DNA of 64,000 bases, taken from contig CP092886.1 of assembly GCA_030710605.1 (NCBI GenBank), forward strand, positions 160,130,000 through 160,193,999. The letters are read 5' to 3'. Within the stretch, counting starts at the first letter, position 1; every line of letters begins with the position of its first letter. The stretch comes from Cordylochernes scorpioides. Taxonomy: Eukaryota > Arthropoda > Arachnida > Pseudoscorpiones > Chernetidae. The notes beneath the pieces are model-generated. The model saw only the letters and a program-made list of their open reading frames with translations. It had not been told where the DNA came from and ran no database searches. Shown here one piece after another: positions 45,466 through 57,500 of this stretch. A program made the position numbers and the translations under genes.

Positions 45466-46630
45466 TATATATTTTAATACATCTTGTAATTCTACAGATG
45501 CTGAATTGGAGTAGAGATTTTTAAATTGTATATTTTAAATTGTTTTCTCTCTTTCTATACAAAAATACGCAAAAGAAACGTGTTCTAAACAGTCCGCCAT
45601 GTTTGCTAATCTATTCCAGTTTTTATCAGAAGCTAAAATAGAAAAGAAGATGATAAAGTACTAGGAATTTAATTGGAAACAGCTCCTACAGTCAACAGAG
45701 CATTATTTGGGTTCACAGAAACCAATCGACTCTCACCTTTAATTGCTAACAAATTAATTTTGGAACAATTCAAAATTAAAAGGTTTTTTTCCGCGAAGAG
45801 AATTTCTAAATTGAATCTAAAACTATGCACAAGAGTAAATGATTTGAAACTAAAAAATAAAGCCCTTTTAGCTAGAAAAATAATATATAATTTCCTCATT
45901 TGAGTATAAACTTGAATTAGCCAGAACCTTGTATTCCGAAATGTAAAAATGGCGTATAAATTTTCAATAAATATAATATTTTAAATGTAGTTTTATTGGG
46001 CTATAGAGGACACACATCAATAGAGTACATTTCACTACTGAAATATACGTAAAGAATATCCAGGGAAGGATTATTGAGTGAATTTGGAATATTTGACGGT
46101 CATAAGCTCTATTTTGTTTTTTATAATATATGCAATAAAAGGTAGTAGTTATTTCAATATATATTTTTATTGTTTTTTTCTGATTCTTCATTTAGGTCTG
46201 ATGAATATTGGGAAGTTCATGTGAAAAATTCGTTTAAGTTTTGAACATTAAATGTCTTCAAACGTTATTTCTCTACTTGATGATATTGTGAAGGCCGAGG
46301 TGACATTTCGATCCGGCCAGGCAATATCCATTTTCTACACAATTTATGAATACTTTTATTAGAAGCAATTATTTCACGCGCAGTTCGCTAAATTAGTTTC
46401 CAGAAGCTTTGAGGATGGAAATTTGGAAATTCGATTGATGACAATAAGGGAAGAGCAAGAAGTCAGACATTACTTGGGATATCTACTGAACTCTGAAATA
46501 TGGGTCGTAGGAATTGGAAGAAGTCAAAATTTGAGCGTCCGTGCAAGACGTATTTATGACCGTCACGAGAGGTACATTAAAAGTTTACACATGTTACATG
46601 GCAATATTATGAATAATTAGCGAACATCCG
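45466..46630. other. No gene recognised
   Basis: AT-rich; opposing 76-codon frames at 45669-45903 have no known motif. A slightly balanced 65-codon frame at 46423-46620 is also unassigned. Confidence 0.4.
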
Positions 46631-46633
46631 AAC

Positions 46634-46692
46634 AGCTAACTACGTACGCGTTTCGGGCTGTTGGCCCTCATCAGCGTGGTGCAAGTTGTACT
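46634..46692 (-). ncRNA. Hammerhead ribozyme motif, canonical core
   Basis: The minus strand reads ACG, CTGATGA, GGGC, CAACA, GCCC, GAA, ACGCGT, A, CGT. All conserved core positions of a type I hammerhead are present: CUGANGA, GAAA, and an NUH site (GUA) for cleavage. Helix II is a perfect GGGC/GCCC. Helix III would be the self-complementary ACGCGT, which favours a dimeric fold, as described for PLE hammerheads. ACG/CGT closes helix I and AACT/AGTT can extend it after a loop. No PLE coding sequence is adjacent. A decayed relative lies at 48791-48840. Confidence 0.75.
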
Positions 46693-47290
46693 TTAACGAC
46701 AAAAAAAAAAAAAAACTGGCCTTTCAAATTTAATAATTTTCCCAAAATATTTCTTATATTAGGCTCGGCATACTGGTCTCATTGTTTGTCCGACTTTCCA
46801 CGATGTCCATAAAGTAACACAGCTGGGATAAATCATCGTTTGCCTCACTTCCTCCGTGAGAAACCTTCTGAACAAATTTCACAAATCTCGAGAAAAGGCG
46901 GATGACGGATTTCAGATGTTTGTCGAGTAGGTGCACTTTAATGACAGCGTCACAATCAAACCAAACTATTTGACTTATTTGCATTCAATTCATTCAAAGA
47001 TGACAGTGCTTTTCTACAATATTATACAGACTTAATTATTAACACTTTAAGTTAAATTTCAAGCGTTTATTTTTATAATATACTTATTTATTTGAATGTT
47101 TAAAAGGTCTTCTCTCTTTTCAAGAGAAAGACTAGAGTATCGCAAAATTATTAAATCCTTTCAAATTAGAAATTAAACACTCTATATAATGTTTTAAATT
47201 AGTAAGCGTGGGGGTGAACTCAAGTTTGGAAATGGTTAGCTTGAAAGTGTGTACTTGTGTGTCTAATTGGAAAATTTGGACATAAAATTA
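46693..47290. other. No gene recognised
   Basis: AT-rich with a poly-A run near 46700; a 76-codon minus-strand frame at 46754-46984 has no known motif. Confidence 0.4.
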
Positions 47291-47292
47291 TA

Positions 47293-47497
47293 CACTCATG
47301 GGCCAAACTTAAATAAGTGGAAAGTCTTTATTGTCGTCGGTCGCCTATTTTTTTAAGGGAACAGAAGCAATTTGTTCATACTTGGTTATGTCGTGTGTCT
47401 TCAATAAAGGTCACTGTAATATCTTTCAGAGTTATTGTCTGATTCCCGAAATACATGGTAAAAGGTACAAATTTCTTAAGTACTGTCCATGAGGGTG
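47293..47497 (+). mobile_element. Tc1-type MITE
   Basis: TA-flanked on the left. CACTCATGGGCCAAACTTAA at the left and TTCTTAAGTACTGTCCATGAG at the right, with the full shared interior. Confidence 0.8.
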
Positions 47498-47984
47498 TTT
47501 ACAATACCACGTTTCATCAATAAATAAAACAACCTGAACACGGGATTCTTACTGATGATAGATATTTAGCTCAGGTGAAAGTTATTTAACGATCAACGGA
47601 ATCGATTTTTTCCAGTTTTTCTTTTTTCGAGAAAGTAGATTTCTTTGTTTCTCAAAATCTCCTATTTTTTCAAATCTAAATGTATTTTTTCCGTACATAT
47701 TCGTATGTATACACCTTTAAGCATGTATTAAAAACATGATTCGAATATCATAATTATACGTTGGGTTTGGATTAAGAAATTGAAGACGTATTTCATTAAT
47801 AAGCTTTCCGAATTTAAAAAAAAATGCGATGACAGTGATTCGCTGATATGTCAAAGGACACTGAACATTTATAAAAAGATGGTTGAGATGAAATCTTCAA
47901 CTTGAATTATTGAATAAAATACACACACAACATTTTCGTACGTATATGCACATTTAAACATATAGGGAATATATATGCCAAAAT

Positions 47985-48335
47985 GTGTACACCTTCAAGC
48001 ATGTATAAAATATATATTCATATGTGTACACCTTCAAACATGTATAAATATATATTCGTATATGTAAACCTTTGAACATGCATAAAATATTCATATTGGC
48101 ATGTATATACCTTCAAACATTTAAATTCGTATGTATATACCTTTAAACATGTATAGAATACATATTTGTATGTATACACTTTTGAACATGTATAAAATAC
48201 ATTTTCGTATGTATACACATTAGGACCTTTATAGAATTTGAATGTATAAACCTTTAAACATGTATAAAATACCTTCAAACATGTATAGAATACATATTCG
48301 TATGTATACACACTTTTAAACATGTATTGAAACAT
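47985..48335. repeat. Tandem repeat, about 39-40 bp unit
   Basis: CATGTATAAAATACATATTC followed by GTATGTATACACCTTTAAA recurs about nine times with divergence. Confidence 0.8.
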
Positions 48336-48790
48336 ATGAGACGTTTTTAATCTCAAATGCATTTAAAGTATTGATGATTCGATCAGATTGGTGTTCAAAT
48401 TATTGTTATGGGACATTTCTATAATTATATCGTCATCGAGGATTAAAATGAAGCACAGAGGCGCACAGTGAAAACATACCTAACTGGGCAAATCTTTATG
48501 ACTGGATATATAAATCCTATAGCCTGCTATAGCACCCGGCATTATTGAGGCTCTTGTACTTGCTCACGTGAGTACATTCGAAATCTTCTAGCCGAGCTTG
48601 ACACATTGAGTAAAGCATTTAAATGCTTATTTAGACTTGTGTTTGAGTGTCTTTGTAAATAGAAGCTCGTTGTTTGTCACTAAGGTTCGAAATTCATGAT
48701 GATAGTCCCCCGCCGCTTTTATTTTGACTCATATAAATCTAATTGTTCAATGTTCCATAAATTTATCGATTCTCTTTCTTGAAATATCAA

Positions 48791-48840
48791 GAAACGCAAG
48801 CTATGTGCGCGTTCGAGGCTATTGGCCTTGATCTGTATTC
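48791..48840 (-). ncRNA. Decayed hammerhead-like motif
   Basis: The minus strand reads CAGATCAAGGCCAATAGCC, then TCGAACGCGCACATAG. It aligns with the 46.65-kb hammerhead (CTGATGAGGGCCAACAGCC, CGAAACGCGTACGTAG) but has lost core residues. Confidence 0.5.
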
Positions 48841-48914
48841 CTTGATCATTCAAGGATTGGTATTGGTTTTATTTATTTTGGTTGTATTTATTTATCAATT
48901 TGGATTTGGTATTA

Positions 48915-49089
48915 CAGTAGAACCTCCCTTTAGCGGACACCCCGCTAGCGGACACCTCTCTACAAAGGACAGTTTTCATTTTCAAAATTACCGTTTTTAC
49001 TATTTAGCAACTCTCCGGTAAGAGGATACCTCTCCCTAAAGGACACTTTGACTCTGCAATTGGGTGTCTTTTACTGGGAGGTTCTACTG
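48915..49089. mobile_element. MITE, 175 bp, CAGTAGAACCTCCC ends
   Basis: Perfect terminal inverted repeats CAGTAGAACCTCCC / GGGAGGTTCTACTG flanked by TA (48913-48914, 49090-49091). Subterminal CTTTAGCGGACACC-type sequences also recur inverted (GGACAC, AAAGGACA). TA duplication and TIR style fit the Tc1/mariner superfamily, probably the pogo/Tigger branch by TIR resemblance. No transposase. Confidence 0.85.
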
Positions 49090-49091
49090 TA

Positions 49092-50892
49092 TGACCTTGT
49101 GTTAACCGAAAAAAGGTTTATTTACTAAAAAGATCAACGTTCAGTTGGTATTTTTCTGATATGTGGCAGGAAAGCTTCGACAACATTCAGTTTCACGATC
49201 GAATGATACACTTTCATTGTTTAGTAATCACATTTATTTCTCTCCTCTCTATTCTCAACTGTTTTTAAAGCAGATATTGTCAAATTATTATAAGCAAATA
49301 TTGTCATTTCTCTTGAATTCTTTTACCTAAGCAGAATAGATAAATAGCTTTGATGAAAGTTTATTTGAAGAACAGTTTATGTGACCACAGGGCGAGTGGG
49401 CACTGTGCCACATTACACACATCTCTCAACATGTAAAATTCGGCTTCTTACTATCGTCATCGTCTGCAACCGACGTCTTCTCAAAGTTCGCCTGCTACGC
49501 AATACATCTTAGAAGTTTCTAATTAAAGCAATTCTAATCAATCGTTCGCATTTTAGCCTTTAAAATACTTTCTATTTATTTTTATACGAGACGAATGACC
49601 TGGGTAATTTGCCAAACGTATATACACCTGAGGGTAAAACAAAAATAGCTATTTTTATAAAAGCCAGCTTTCAAATATAGGCTAAATTGAATTTCGATAT
49701 ATAAGCTAACTTATCATTGCAAACAATATTATTCAGAAAATCGAGCAATCCATAATCTATATATTTTATTGATGTGGCTCTTATTTCATATAAATCTATT
49801 CTTCCAATATATAGATAGACTATTCGTCCATCTTTTACGATGTTTTTGCTTTTCTTAGCAGCAGTTCAGGAGCTCAAGGTGAGCCTCGATCGTCTGACAA
49901 GCTCTTTGGGCGAAATAAGAATTTGTGAGACGATCTCGTGACGTACTCCTAAGGAAAGGTAAGCCTCCAAAAGATGACGAAGAGTCCATAGAAATATTTA
50001 TATATGTTTTACAATTGATTATTACAAATTTTATAGATAGATGGCAATTAAATGTATAAATAAATATATTTTTTAAATAAATGTAAATTGACAGCCCTAA
50101 ATACAGCCCTGACAGCCCCCCCCCCCCCCCCCCCCCCCCATCTATAAAATCATTATTATCAGCAATTAGTCTTTCCCCACATAAGCAACCAACGACAGAA
50201 TTTGAGAGTTTATACATTATATATTTATATATATAAGTAGTCTATTGAGGAAGTCCATTCTACGAACGGCAGCGGGGGATTTTTTACTTTAAAAATTCGT
50301 TTTATCATCATTTATTTACTATCATCATTTTTGGATACAGACGGGTGTGTTAACGTAATTATACATAGTTAGATAAAGTATAAGTTTCTAAGAGATAAAA
50401 CATGGAAGCTCTATAACTTTCTTAGAGGTGCATTTGTTTCAAGCAAGTCGTCTCTTGTCTTACAAGAGCTGCTCAGGAGGTGTGCAACCTCATCAGGTGC
50501 TGGTGAGTCCAGATGGTACTAGATAAGATGGTTTGAATAATATGTTTGTAAAAAATTACGAGAGAGGCATATGTATTTTAAATCTAATATTCGATTATTT
50601 ACATTTTAAATAAATATAATCTAATTTATTTAAAACATCTAAGATTGTCGGAAGATATATTTGCGCGAAAAGGTTCCAAGACGGGGAAAACAATTCCCAA
50701 ACTGAGCAAGCTGCGGGAAAATGATACGAACGTTATTAAAATAACTTGACGTTGTGCTACTTTTATTTTAGTTCTCGTTCTATCCTAGGAAGCCTCGAGA
50801 GTTATTCTCCACTAACATTTCTCGGCTTCCAGGATGGCTCGAAGCAAAGCCCTTCCTTGTACCATCTGTGGACCCGGGGAAGTCAAAGCTAC
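49092..50892. other. No gene recognised; poly-C run
   Basis: Contains a run of 24 C at 50116-50139. At 50480-50510 the minus strand reads CCTGATGAGGTTGCACACC, which starts like a hammerhead core and helix II but lacks the following GAAA. Otherwise unassigned and AT-rich. Confidence 0.4.
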
Positions 50893-50896
50893 TCAC

Positions 50897-51070
50897 CTGG
50901 AACTCGGAACGCAGCAGGGCCGGGTATCGGCGGAGTCTCTTCTTGTGCTTAGCGAAGTCGGCCAGTTCGATGGGCTTGGAGGGCAGCAGGTGGGAATCGT
51001 CCCCCATGATACCGGCGCTGGCCATTGTCAGGTGGAGGAGTCTGCTGACGCGCGACCGCTTCTTTGCCAT
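50897..51070 (-). CDS. Probable host exon, 58 codons; weak resemblance to a receptor-type tyrosine phosphatase juxtamembrane region
   Basis: On the minus strand ATG at 51070 opens a GC-rich, CpG-containing frame (MAKKRSRVSRLLHLTMASAG, then IMGDDSHLLPSKPIELADFA). It ends in RSEFQ exactly at CAG|GTGAGTAG, a textbook 5' splice donor (intron begins at 50896). Codon composition contrasts sharply with the AT-rich surroundings. An in-frame TAA lies about 36 bases upstream of the ATG, so this is either a first coding exon or an internal exon starting at an unseen acceptor. The pattern SKPIELADFAKH...L...SEF resembles the basic juxtamembrane segment preceding the catalytic domain in receptor-type tyrosine phosphatases. 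That similarity is from memory and weak. No partner exon was found in the window; the following exon would lie at lower coordinates, possibly outside. Confidence 0.6.
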
Positions 51071-51325
51071 CTCAGCGCGCTCTGCGCCCTCTGCGCTCCA
51101 AACTTATTTCAATCGATGCGCGCCGTCCGGGCCGCACCTCGCCAACAAAGTTTCGCCGTATTTATGGCGAAATACCTTCACTGGAGATGGCTTCTTTCAG
51201 AAAACTCCCTTTTTACAGTTTATTCCTTTTTTATAGTTACCAAGTAATTCTTTAAATATAAGTATAATTTGTTGTTGGATATAGAATTTCTTTTAAAAGA
51301 GAATTTCTTTTATTTATTTTCAGAA
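51071..51325. other. GC-rich flank of the exon, then AT-rich
   Basis: Bases 51071-51180 are CpG-rich and could be 5' untranslated sequence or promoter-proximal; no TATA-like placement is convincing. Confidence 0.3.
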
Positions 51326-51326
51326 G

Positions 51327-51359
51327 TGAAAGCTTTCGAGCAAATTTGCTCTTCTACGG
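51327..51359 (-). ncRNA. Hammerhead-like hairpin of the PLE-tail family
   Basis: The minus strand reads TCCGTAGA, A, GAGCAAA, TTTGCTC, GAAAGCTTTC, then an AATAAATAAAAGAAATTC tail. Helix II (GAGCAAA/TTTGCTC) is long and perfect and differs in sequence from the other copies. Confidence 0.5.
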
Positions 51360-51364
51360 ACAAA

Positions 51365-52110
51365 TAATAATAAATATGACGAAAAAAGGAAGCTATTTGA
51401 AAAAATAAAGGAAAATAAATGATATTGGCGTGTGCACGCAGGCCTCCATTAGACTCTATATACCCGTTAAATATAGTGCAGATAATAATAAAGGAAGAAA
51501 TATATATACAATTACATAGTTTTTATAGGAATATCCCCTATTATTGGACGCTTTCAATATATGAGAATGGGGTTTGGACAGATAATCTCGTAATGCATTA
51601 TTGAAAATAAAGAATAAAAACTACATTTAGAAAATGAAAGAGAGAGAGAGAAGTCTTGTGAATTATATATATTAACTGAACACGGCGCTCTGTGTTCTCT
51701 ATATAAAATTTCAATTTATTTAAGAGAGTTCATCCAAAACTTAGAATATAGTTTAATTAGAAGACATATTCACCCTATGGTTATAGAGGGTGGCTCCGAA
51801 CGTCTGGATTACTGAGGACGATCCTTCGACACTCTTTTGGAGACGATTAGAAATCCTTATAAAAGTAACAGGAGTTGTTGTTGTTTCTTATCACTTTGTG
51901 CAAAGATTACACAAATTCCATAAATCTGCTCCTCGAGCTGTTTGATGATAAGCAGCGGCCGCTTCCAAAGGTCCTGTCTAGCCTAAGCAGGAATAAAATC
52001 CGTAAGACTCGCGTGGCTACCAACCGTCTGCTTTAGTAGCCAAATCCCATTCATCCTTATTTTCTCATAAGCACACGCACGAACCCAAAAATGGCTTAAT
52101 AGATTTTGAA
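51365..52110. other. No gene recognised
   Basis: Contains a short (GA)n run near 51637 and nothing else recognisable. Confidence 0.4.
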
Positions 52111-52112
52111 TG

Positions 52113-52304
52113 TGTGATACATTTTTTGGAAATGAGTTTATTTCAACAAATATCATCAGATATTATCTCTACCGACCTTACAGCAATGTGATAAACCTAA
52201 TTGAATAATCTCATCCAATAACCTTTATCATTGCAGTAAGGTCTGTAGATATCATTTTCGACGATATTTGTTAAAAGAAACACATCGCCAAAACATGTAT
52301 CACA
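52113..52304. mobile_element. Fold-back element, family B relative
   Basis: Arms 52113-52188 and 52229-52304 pair at roughly 80 percent. Outward from the centre they read CATTGCAGTAAGGTCTGTAG, ATATTTGTTAAAAGAAACA, like the 27.4-kb arms (TGCAGTAAGGACAG, ATTTGTCAAAAGAAACAT). The central spacer is 40 bases. Confidence 0.65.
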
Positions 52305-53080
52305 TATTTTATCGATAGATGGCAAAAATAAGATTTAAATGTGTTTAAAAATCAAAGGTGCATATATTCATATATCAATTATATTGAAAAGGCATATTTC
52401 AATCTCAGAATTTTTTGCATATTTTCCGTAATTCTTTTAAATGTATCCAAGGCGTGGAATAACCTGTGGGATGAAGGGAGTGTATGTATGATTATGTAAC
52501 ACTATTATTGTATTTTGATTCTTCTCATATAGATTAACTTGAATGCTTGGTGATGGCGTCTAACGACACTATAGAAAGATGCTTATGTAATTGTAGAAAT
52601 TTTACACATATTTCAAAGCTTCGAGTAAAGCTCTTCCGCTTAAAACACAAGGCCTAAAGTAAAAAAGGCTGTTTAGGTAACTAAACAAAACACATAGTGC
52701 TTTCTTTAATTATAAAAGATGTAACTATTCTCTCTCAACAATAATTCGTCTTTATTTTTAAAAAACGCAATAGTGTTGAAAGATTCCATCTTCTGCCTAT
52801 AAAGAGCGCTATGTGTATTGCTTCCTTGGACAATTATGCATTTTCTACATCTAACCGATGTTTTGTCAAGTTTCATCTGCTTCTCTGAAAACTTTCACCC
52901 TATTGGCTCGTCAAATAATTTGATAAACATAAATTGTTTCAAGATTTTCAGTTATCGGGGCTGGGAATGTTGATTATTTGCTAAGCGAAATGATCTCCCA
53001 CGCCTTCCTTTTGGACAAATCTGGCAATGTTTGTACATGAATGGGGTTCAAAGGTGATGTACGAAGCTTTTTCTGGAAGT
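52305..53080. other. No gene recognised; weak PLE-hairpin remnant at 52614-52639
   Basis: Minus-strand 52639-52614 reads GCGGAAGAGC, TTTA, CTCGAAGCTTTG, reminiscent of the PLE-tail hairpin with partial loss of pairing. Confidence 0.35.
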
Positions 53081-54500
53081 CAACTGAGACACTTATAGCA
53101 CACTCCCTCTCTTAATGTTTCGAATTTCTACTCTCTCCCGTGGGGGTCGGTGGAAGGCTGGTTAAACCGTTTGGTTTCGACCACTACGACCCGGGTTCGA
53201 TTCCCGCATTGGACACTTTTTATGTTTATAAAAAAAATGCTCCAATGGCCCCCCGATTCTTGCAAAAGTCCAACCCCACCAGCGAGTGCAAGTAACCAAA
53301 CGGGGCTCTGGCACATTTGTAAGTGCAAAGTCGAACTGCTTTCACATGTGTAGACATGTGGTGCGCTTACAGTAAAAATCAGTCGCTAACTACCCACCAT
53401 GATTATCATGGTCTGTACCACGTGTACTAGGGATAAGCAAAAAAAAAAAAAACTCTCTCCCGTAGATCCTTATGGAGCCCTGTCCAATCCCCTCAACGCT
53501 GGAATAAACGATAGGTAATTAGTGTTGATATAACTTATCGCGTATTTCATTTACTTCTTCCTTTCCTATATATATATATTTTTTGGTACTTTTTGTGCGT
53601 ACTCGTTTTGGTGTATTAGGATACCTTTTACTTTCAGCTAATTTTTACTTTTGTGTATTTCCGTGAAAGGTCACTTCTCTCTCGCTCTCTCTCTCATTGG
53701 CTAGCCTGTCAGGATAGGTTTATTGCTTATATTTATTTAAATTCAGCCTGTGTTTTTGATACTTAGTTTTTTTATTTTGTGTGCGTGTTTTGTAATTTCT
53801 GGGAATAGTAATTATCACTGATTATGTTCAAGGATTTGTCGCCTAAAGTTTTGGCTAGCGTAGAAGAAATGGGTATTAAAAATGAAAGTAGTGTAGAGAG
53901 CATTATCAGAAAGTTTATCTTTTTTTTTTTTGTGAAATACTCATGGATTTAGGGAGGTGTTATAAAGGGTCTTAAGCAACGTATAGAAGAAACCCCTAAT
54001 GTGTATTTATGGAAAGGTTCAAGGCCACTAGAAGATATATTGAATTCGATCTAAACACCAGTATAGTGCTTGATATATTTTCACAGAAAATGTTCTTGAT
54101 AAGTATAAGGAAGCTGTTCAATAAAGGTCAGTTCAATGGACGAGGCAGTTAGGATGATGGCCATGTGTCAACACCGCTGCCACTTTAAGCAACTGGCGAG
54201 TGCAGCGGGGATGGAGGAGCTTGGCAGTCTGAAGAGAAGTCGGCTGAGACGTTTATAGAGTTCTCCCTCTTTGATGTTTTCAACTTGGTATTCTCTTCTG
54301 CGCACTCTTTGTCCGATCCTCTCACACACAACACTGGAATAATAGATAAGTACTAGTTTTGATATAACATATCGTGTTTTTATTAAATTTTTTATACTTT
54401 TTGTGTGTGAAAGTTTTGGTGTTTGAGGCAACCTTTTACTTTCAGCTTATTTTCTAATTTGATGTGTATTTGCGTAAAAAGTAACTTTTGTTAAGCTGAT
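53080..54500. repeat. Diverged direct duplication of a ~280-bp segment
   Basis: Bases 53080-53130 plus 53464-53675 resemble 54236-54495: GAGACACTTATAG / GAGACGTTTATAG, CACTCCCTCT / TTCTCCCTCT, GCTGGAATAA / ACTGGAATAA, TTGATATAAC, TTGGTGT, CTTTTACTTTCAGCT. The first copy is interrupted by the SINE. The nature of the segment is unknown. Confidence 0.5.
53142..53451 (+). mobile_element. tRNA-derived SINE, full length with 12-bp target duplication
   Basis: Exact repeats ACTCTCTCCCGT lie at 53130-53141 and 53452-53463. The head has GGGGGTCGGTGGAAGGCTGG (A-box region) and GGGTTCGATTCCC (B box). The body contains GAGTGCAAGTAACC, ACGGGGCTCTGGCACATTTG and a strong nested hairpin: GTAAGTGC with GCGCTTAC, AACTGCTTT with AAAATCAGT, and CACATGTG/TAGACATGTG in the middle. 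The tail has CCATGATTATCATGG and GTACCACGTGTAC palindromes, GGGATAAGC and a poly-A run. The SINE has inserted into one copy of a diverged duplicated segment (see the 53.08-54.50 kb repeat). Confidence 0.92.
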
Positions 54501-54570
54501 AAATATGTGTTATAAACTTGATGAGCTTCTCGCTCTGTTCCCTTTACATTGAAAATTGAGTATCAACAAA

Positions 54571-57500
54571 TTGGCTTCAATAACCTAATGTTTGGATATA
54601 AAATGGCTTCCATAATACAATATTTGGACTTCAAATGGCTTCCATAATACAATATTTGGACATCAAATGACTTCCATATAACAATATTTGGACATTAAAT
54701 GACTTCCATAATACAATATTTGTACTACATATAGCTTCCATAATACAATATTTGGACTTCAAATGGCTTCCATAATACAATATTTAGACATCAAATGACT
54801 TCCATGTAACAATATTTGGACATTAAATAGCTTCCATAATACGATTTTGGAAATCAAATGACTTCCAAAATACAATATTTGGACATCAAAAAGCTTTCAT
54901 AATACAAAATTTGGACATCAATTGGCTTTCATAATACAATATTTGGACATATTTTGAATTTCATAATACAATATTTGGACAAAAAAAGGCTTCCATAATA
55001 CAAGGTTTGGATATTAAATGACTTCCATAATCAAATGTTTAAACCTCAAATGACTTTCATAATACAATATTTGGACATCGAAAGGCTTCCATAATACAAT
55101 ATTTGGAAATAAAATAACTTCCATATTACAATATTTAGAAAAGGAATGACTTTCATTATACAATATTTGGGCAAATAATCGCTTCCATAATACAATTTTT
55201 AGACATCAAAACCTTCCATAATACAATATTTGTACATCAAATGACTTCCATAATATAATATTTGGAGATCAAATAACTTTCATAATACAATGTTTGGACA
55301 TCAAATCACTTCTATATTACAATGTTTGAACATCGAATGGGGTCCATAATACAATATTTGGACATAAAATGGCTTCCATAATATAATATTCGGACATCAA
55401 ATGGCTTCCATATTCAAATTTTGGACATCAAATAGCTTCCATAATACAATATTTGGACATAAAATGACTTCCATAATACAAAATTTGGACATCAAATGGC
55501 TTCAATAATACAATATTAAAATATCAAATGGCTTCCATAATAAAATATTTGGACATATAATGACTTCCAGAATACAATATTTGAAGATCAAATGACTTCC
55601 ATAATACGATTTTGGAGATCAAATGATTTTCATAATACAATGTTTGGACATCAAATGACTTCCACATTACAATGTTTAAGCATCGAATGGCTTCCATAAT
55701 ATAATATTTGGTCCTAAAATGACTACCATAATATAATATATGGAAATAAAATGGCTTCCATAATGCAATATTCGGACATGAAATGGCTACCATATTCAAA
55801 TGTTTGGACATCAAATAGGTTCCATAACACAATATTAGGACATAATTAGACTTCCATGATATAATGTTTGGACATAAAATGACTTCCATGATATAATGTT
55901 TGGACATCAAATAGGTTCCATATTGCAATATTAGGACATAATTATACTTCCATAATACAATGTTTGGACATCAAATGGCTTTCAAAATACAATATTAGTA
56001 CATAAATTTATTTCCATAATACAATATTTGGACTTCAAATGGCTTTCATAATACAATATTTGGACGTAAATTGAATTCCATAGTACAATATTTGTACATC
56101 GAAAGCCTTCCATAATACATTATTTGGAAATAAAATGACTTCCATAATACAATATTTGGAGATCAAATAACTTTAATAATACAATGTTTGGACATTAAAT
56201 GGCTTCCATTATACAATATTTGGACATCAATAGACTTTCACAATACAATATATGGACATAATATGACTTCCATAATGCAATATTAGGACATTAAATTGCT
56301 TCCATAATACAATATTTGGACATCAAATGACATCCATAATACAATATTTGGACATCAACTTGCTTACATAATACAATATTTGGACATCAAAAGGTTTCCA
56401 TAATACAATGTTTGGATATTAAATGACTTTCAGAATCAAATGTTTGGAAAATCAATTGGATTTCATAATCCAATGTTTGGACATCAAATGGCTTCTCTCT
56501 ACTACAATATTAGGACAACAAATGAATTCCATAATACAATATTTGCACATCAAATGATTTCCATATTCTAATGTTTGGACATATGATGACTTCCATAACC
56601 CAATGTTTGGACATTAAATAGCTTCAATAATACAATATTTGAACATCAAAAGACTTCCACAATACAATATTTCTACATAAAATGACTTTCATAATACAAT
56701 ATTCGTACATCATATGGGTTCCATAATACAATATTTGGACATGTATTGACTTCTATTATACAATATTTGAACATAAAACGACTTCCATAATACAATATTT
56801 GGACATCAAATGGCTTCAATAATACAATATTAGGATATCAAATGGCTTCCATAATAAAATATTTGGACATATAATGATTTCCAGAATACAATATTTGAAG
56901 ATCAAATGACTTCCATAATACGATTTTGGAGATCAATTGATTTTCATAATACAATGTTTGGACATCAAATTACTTCCACATTACAATATTTAAGCATCGA
57001 ATGGCTTCCATAATATAATATTTGGACTTAAAATGACTTCCATAATATAATAACCGGATATAATATGGCTTCCATAATGCAATATTCGGACATCAAATGG
57101 CTACCATATTCAAATGTTTGGACATCAAATAGGTTCCATAACACAATATTAGGACATAATTAGACTTCCATGATATAATGTTTGGACATAAAATGACTTC
57201 CATGATATAATGTTTGGACATAAAATGACTTCCATAATACAATGTTTGGACATCAAGTGGCTTTCAAAATACAATATTAGGACATATATCATATATTTAT
57301 TTCCATAATACAATATTTGGACATCAAATGGCTTTCACAATACATTATTTGGACATAAATTGAATTCCATAGTACAAAATTTGGACATCAAATGGCTTTC
57401 ATAATACAATATTTGGACACCAAATGGCTTTCATAATACATTATTTGGACATAAATTGAATTCCATAGTACAATATTTGTACATCCAATGGCTTTCATAA

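Noticed and set aside
50480-50510. Hammerhead on the minus strand (CCTGATGAGGTTGCACACC)
   Set aside because: The core start and helix II are present, but GAAA does not follow the stem and no helix III or cleavage triplet is visible.
50834-51247. Plus-strand 137- and 122-codon ORFs
   Set aside because: Shadows of the minus-strand GC-rich exon, which has the splice donor and better coding character.
53142-53215. tRNA gene
   Set aside because: The tRNA-like sequence is the promoter head of a SINE: it is repeated at 10.6 and 63.2 kb with the same non-tRNA body.
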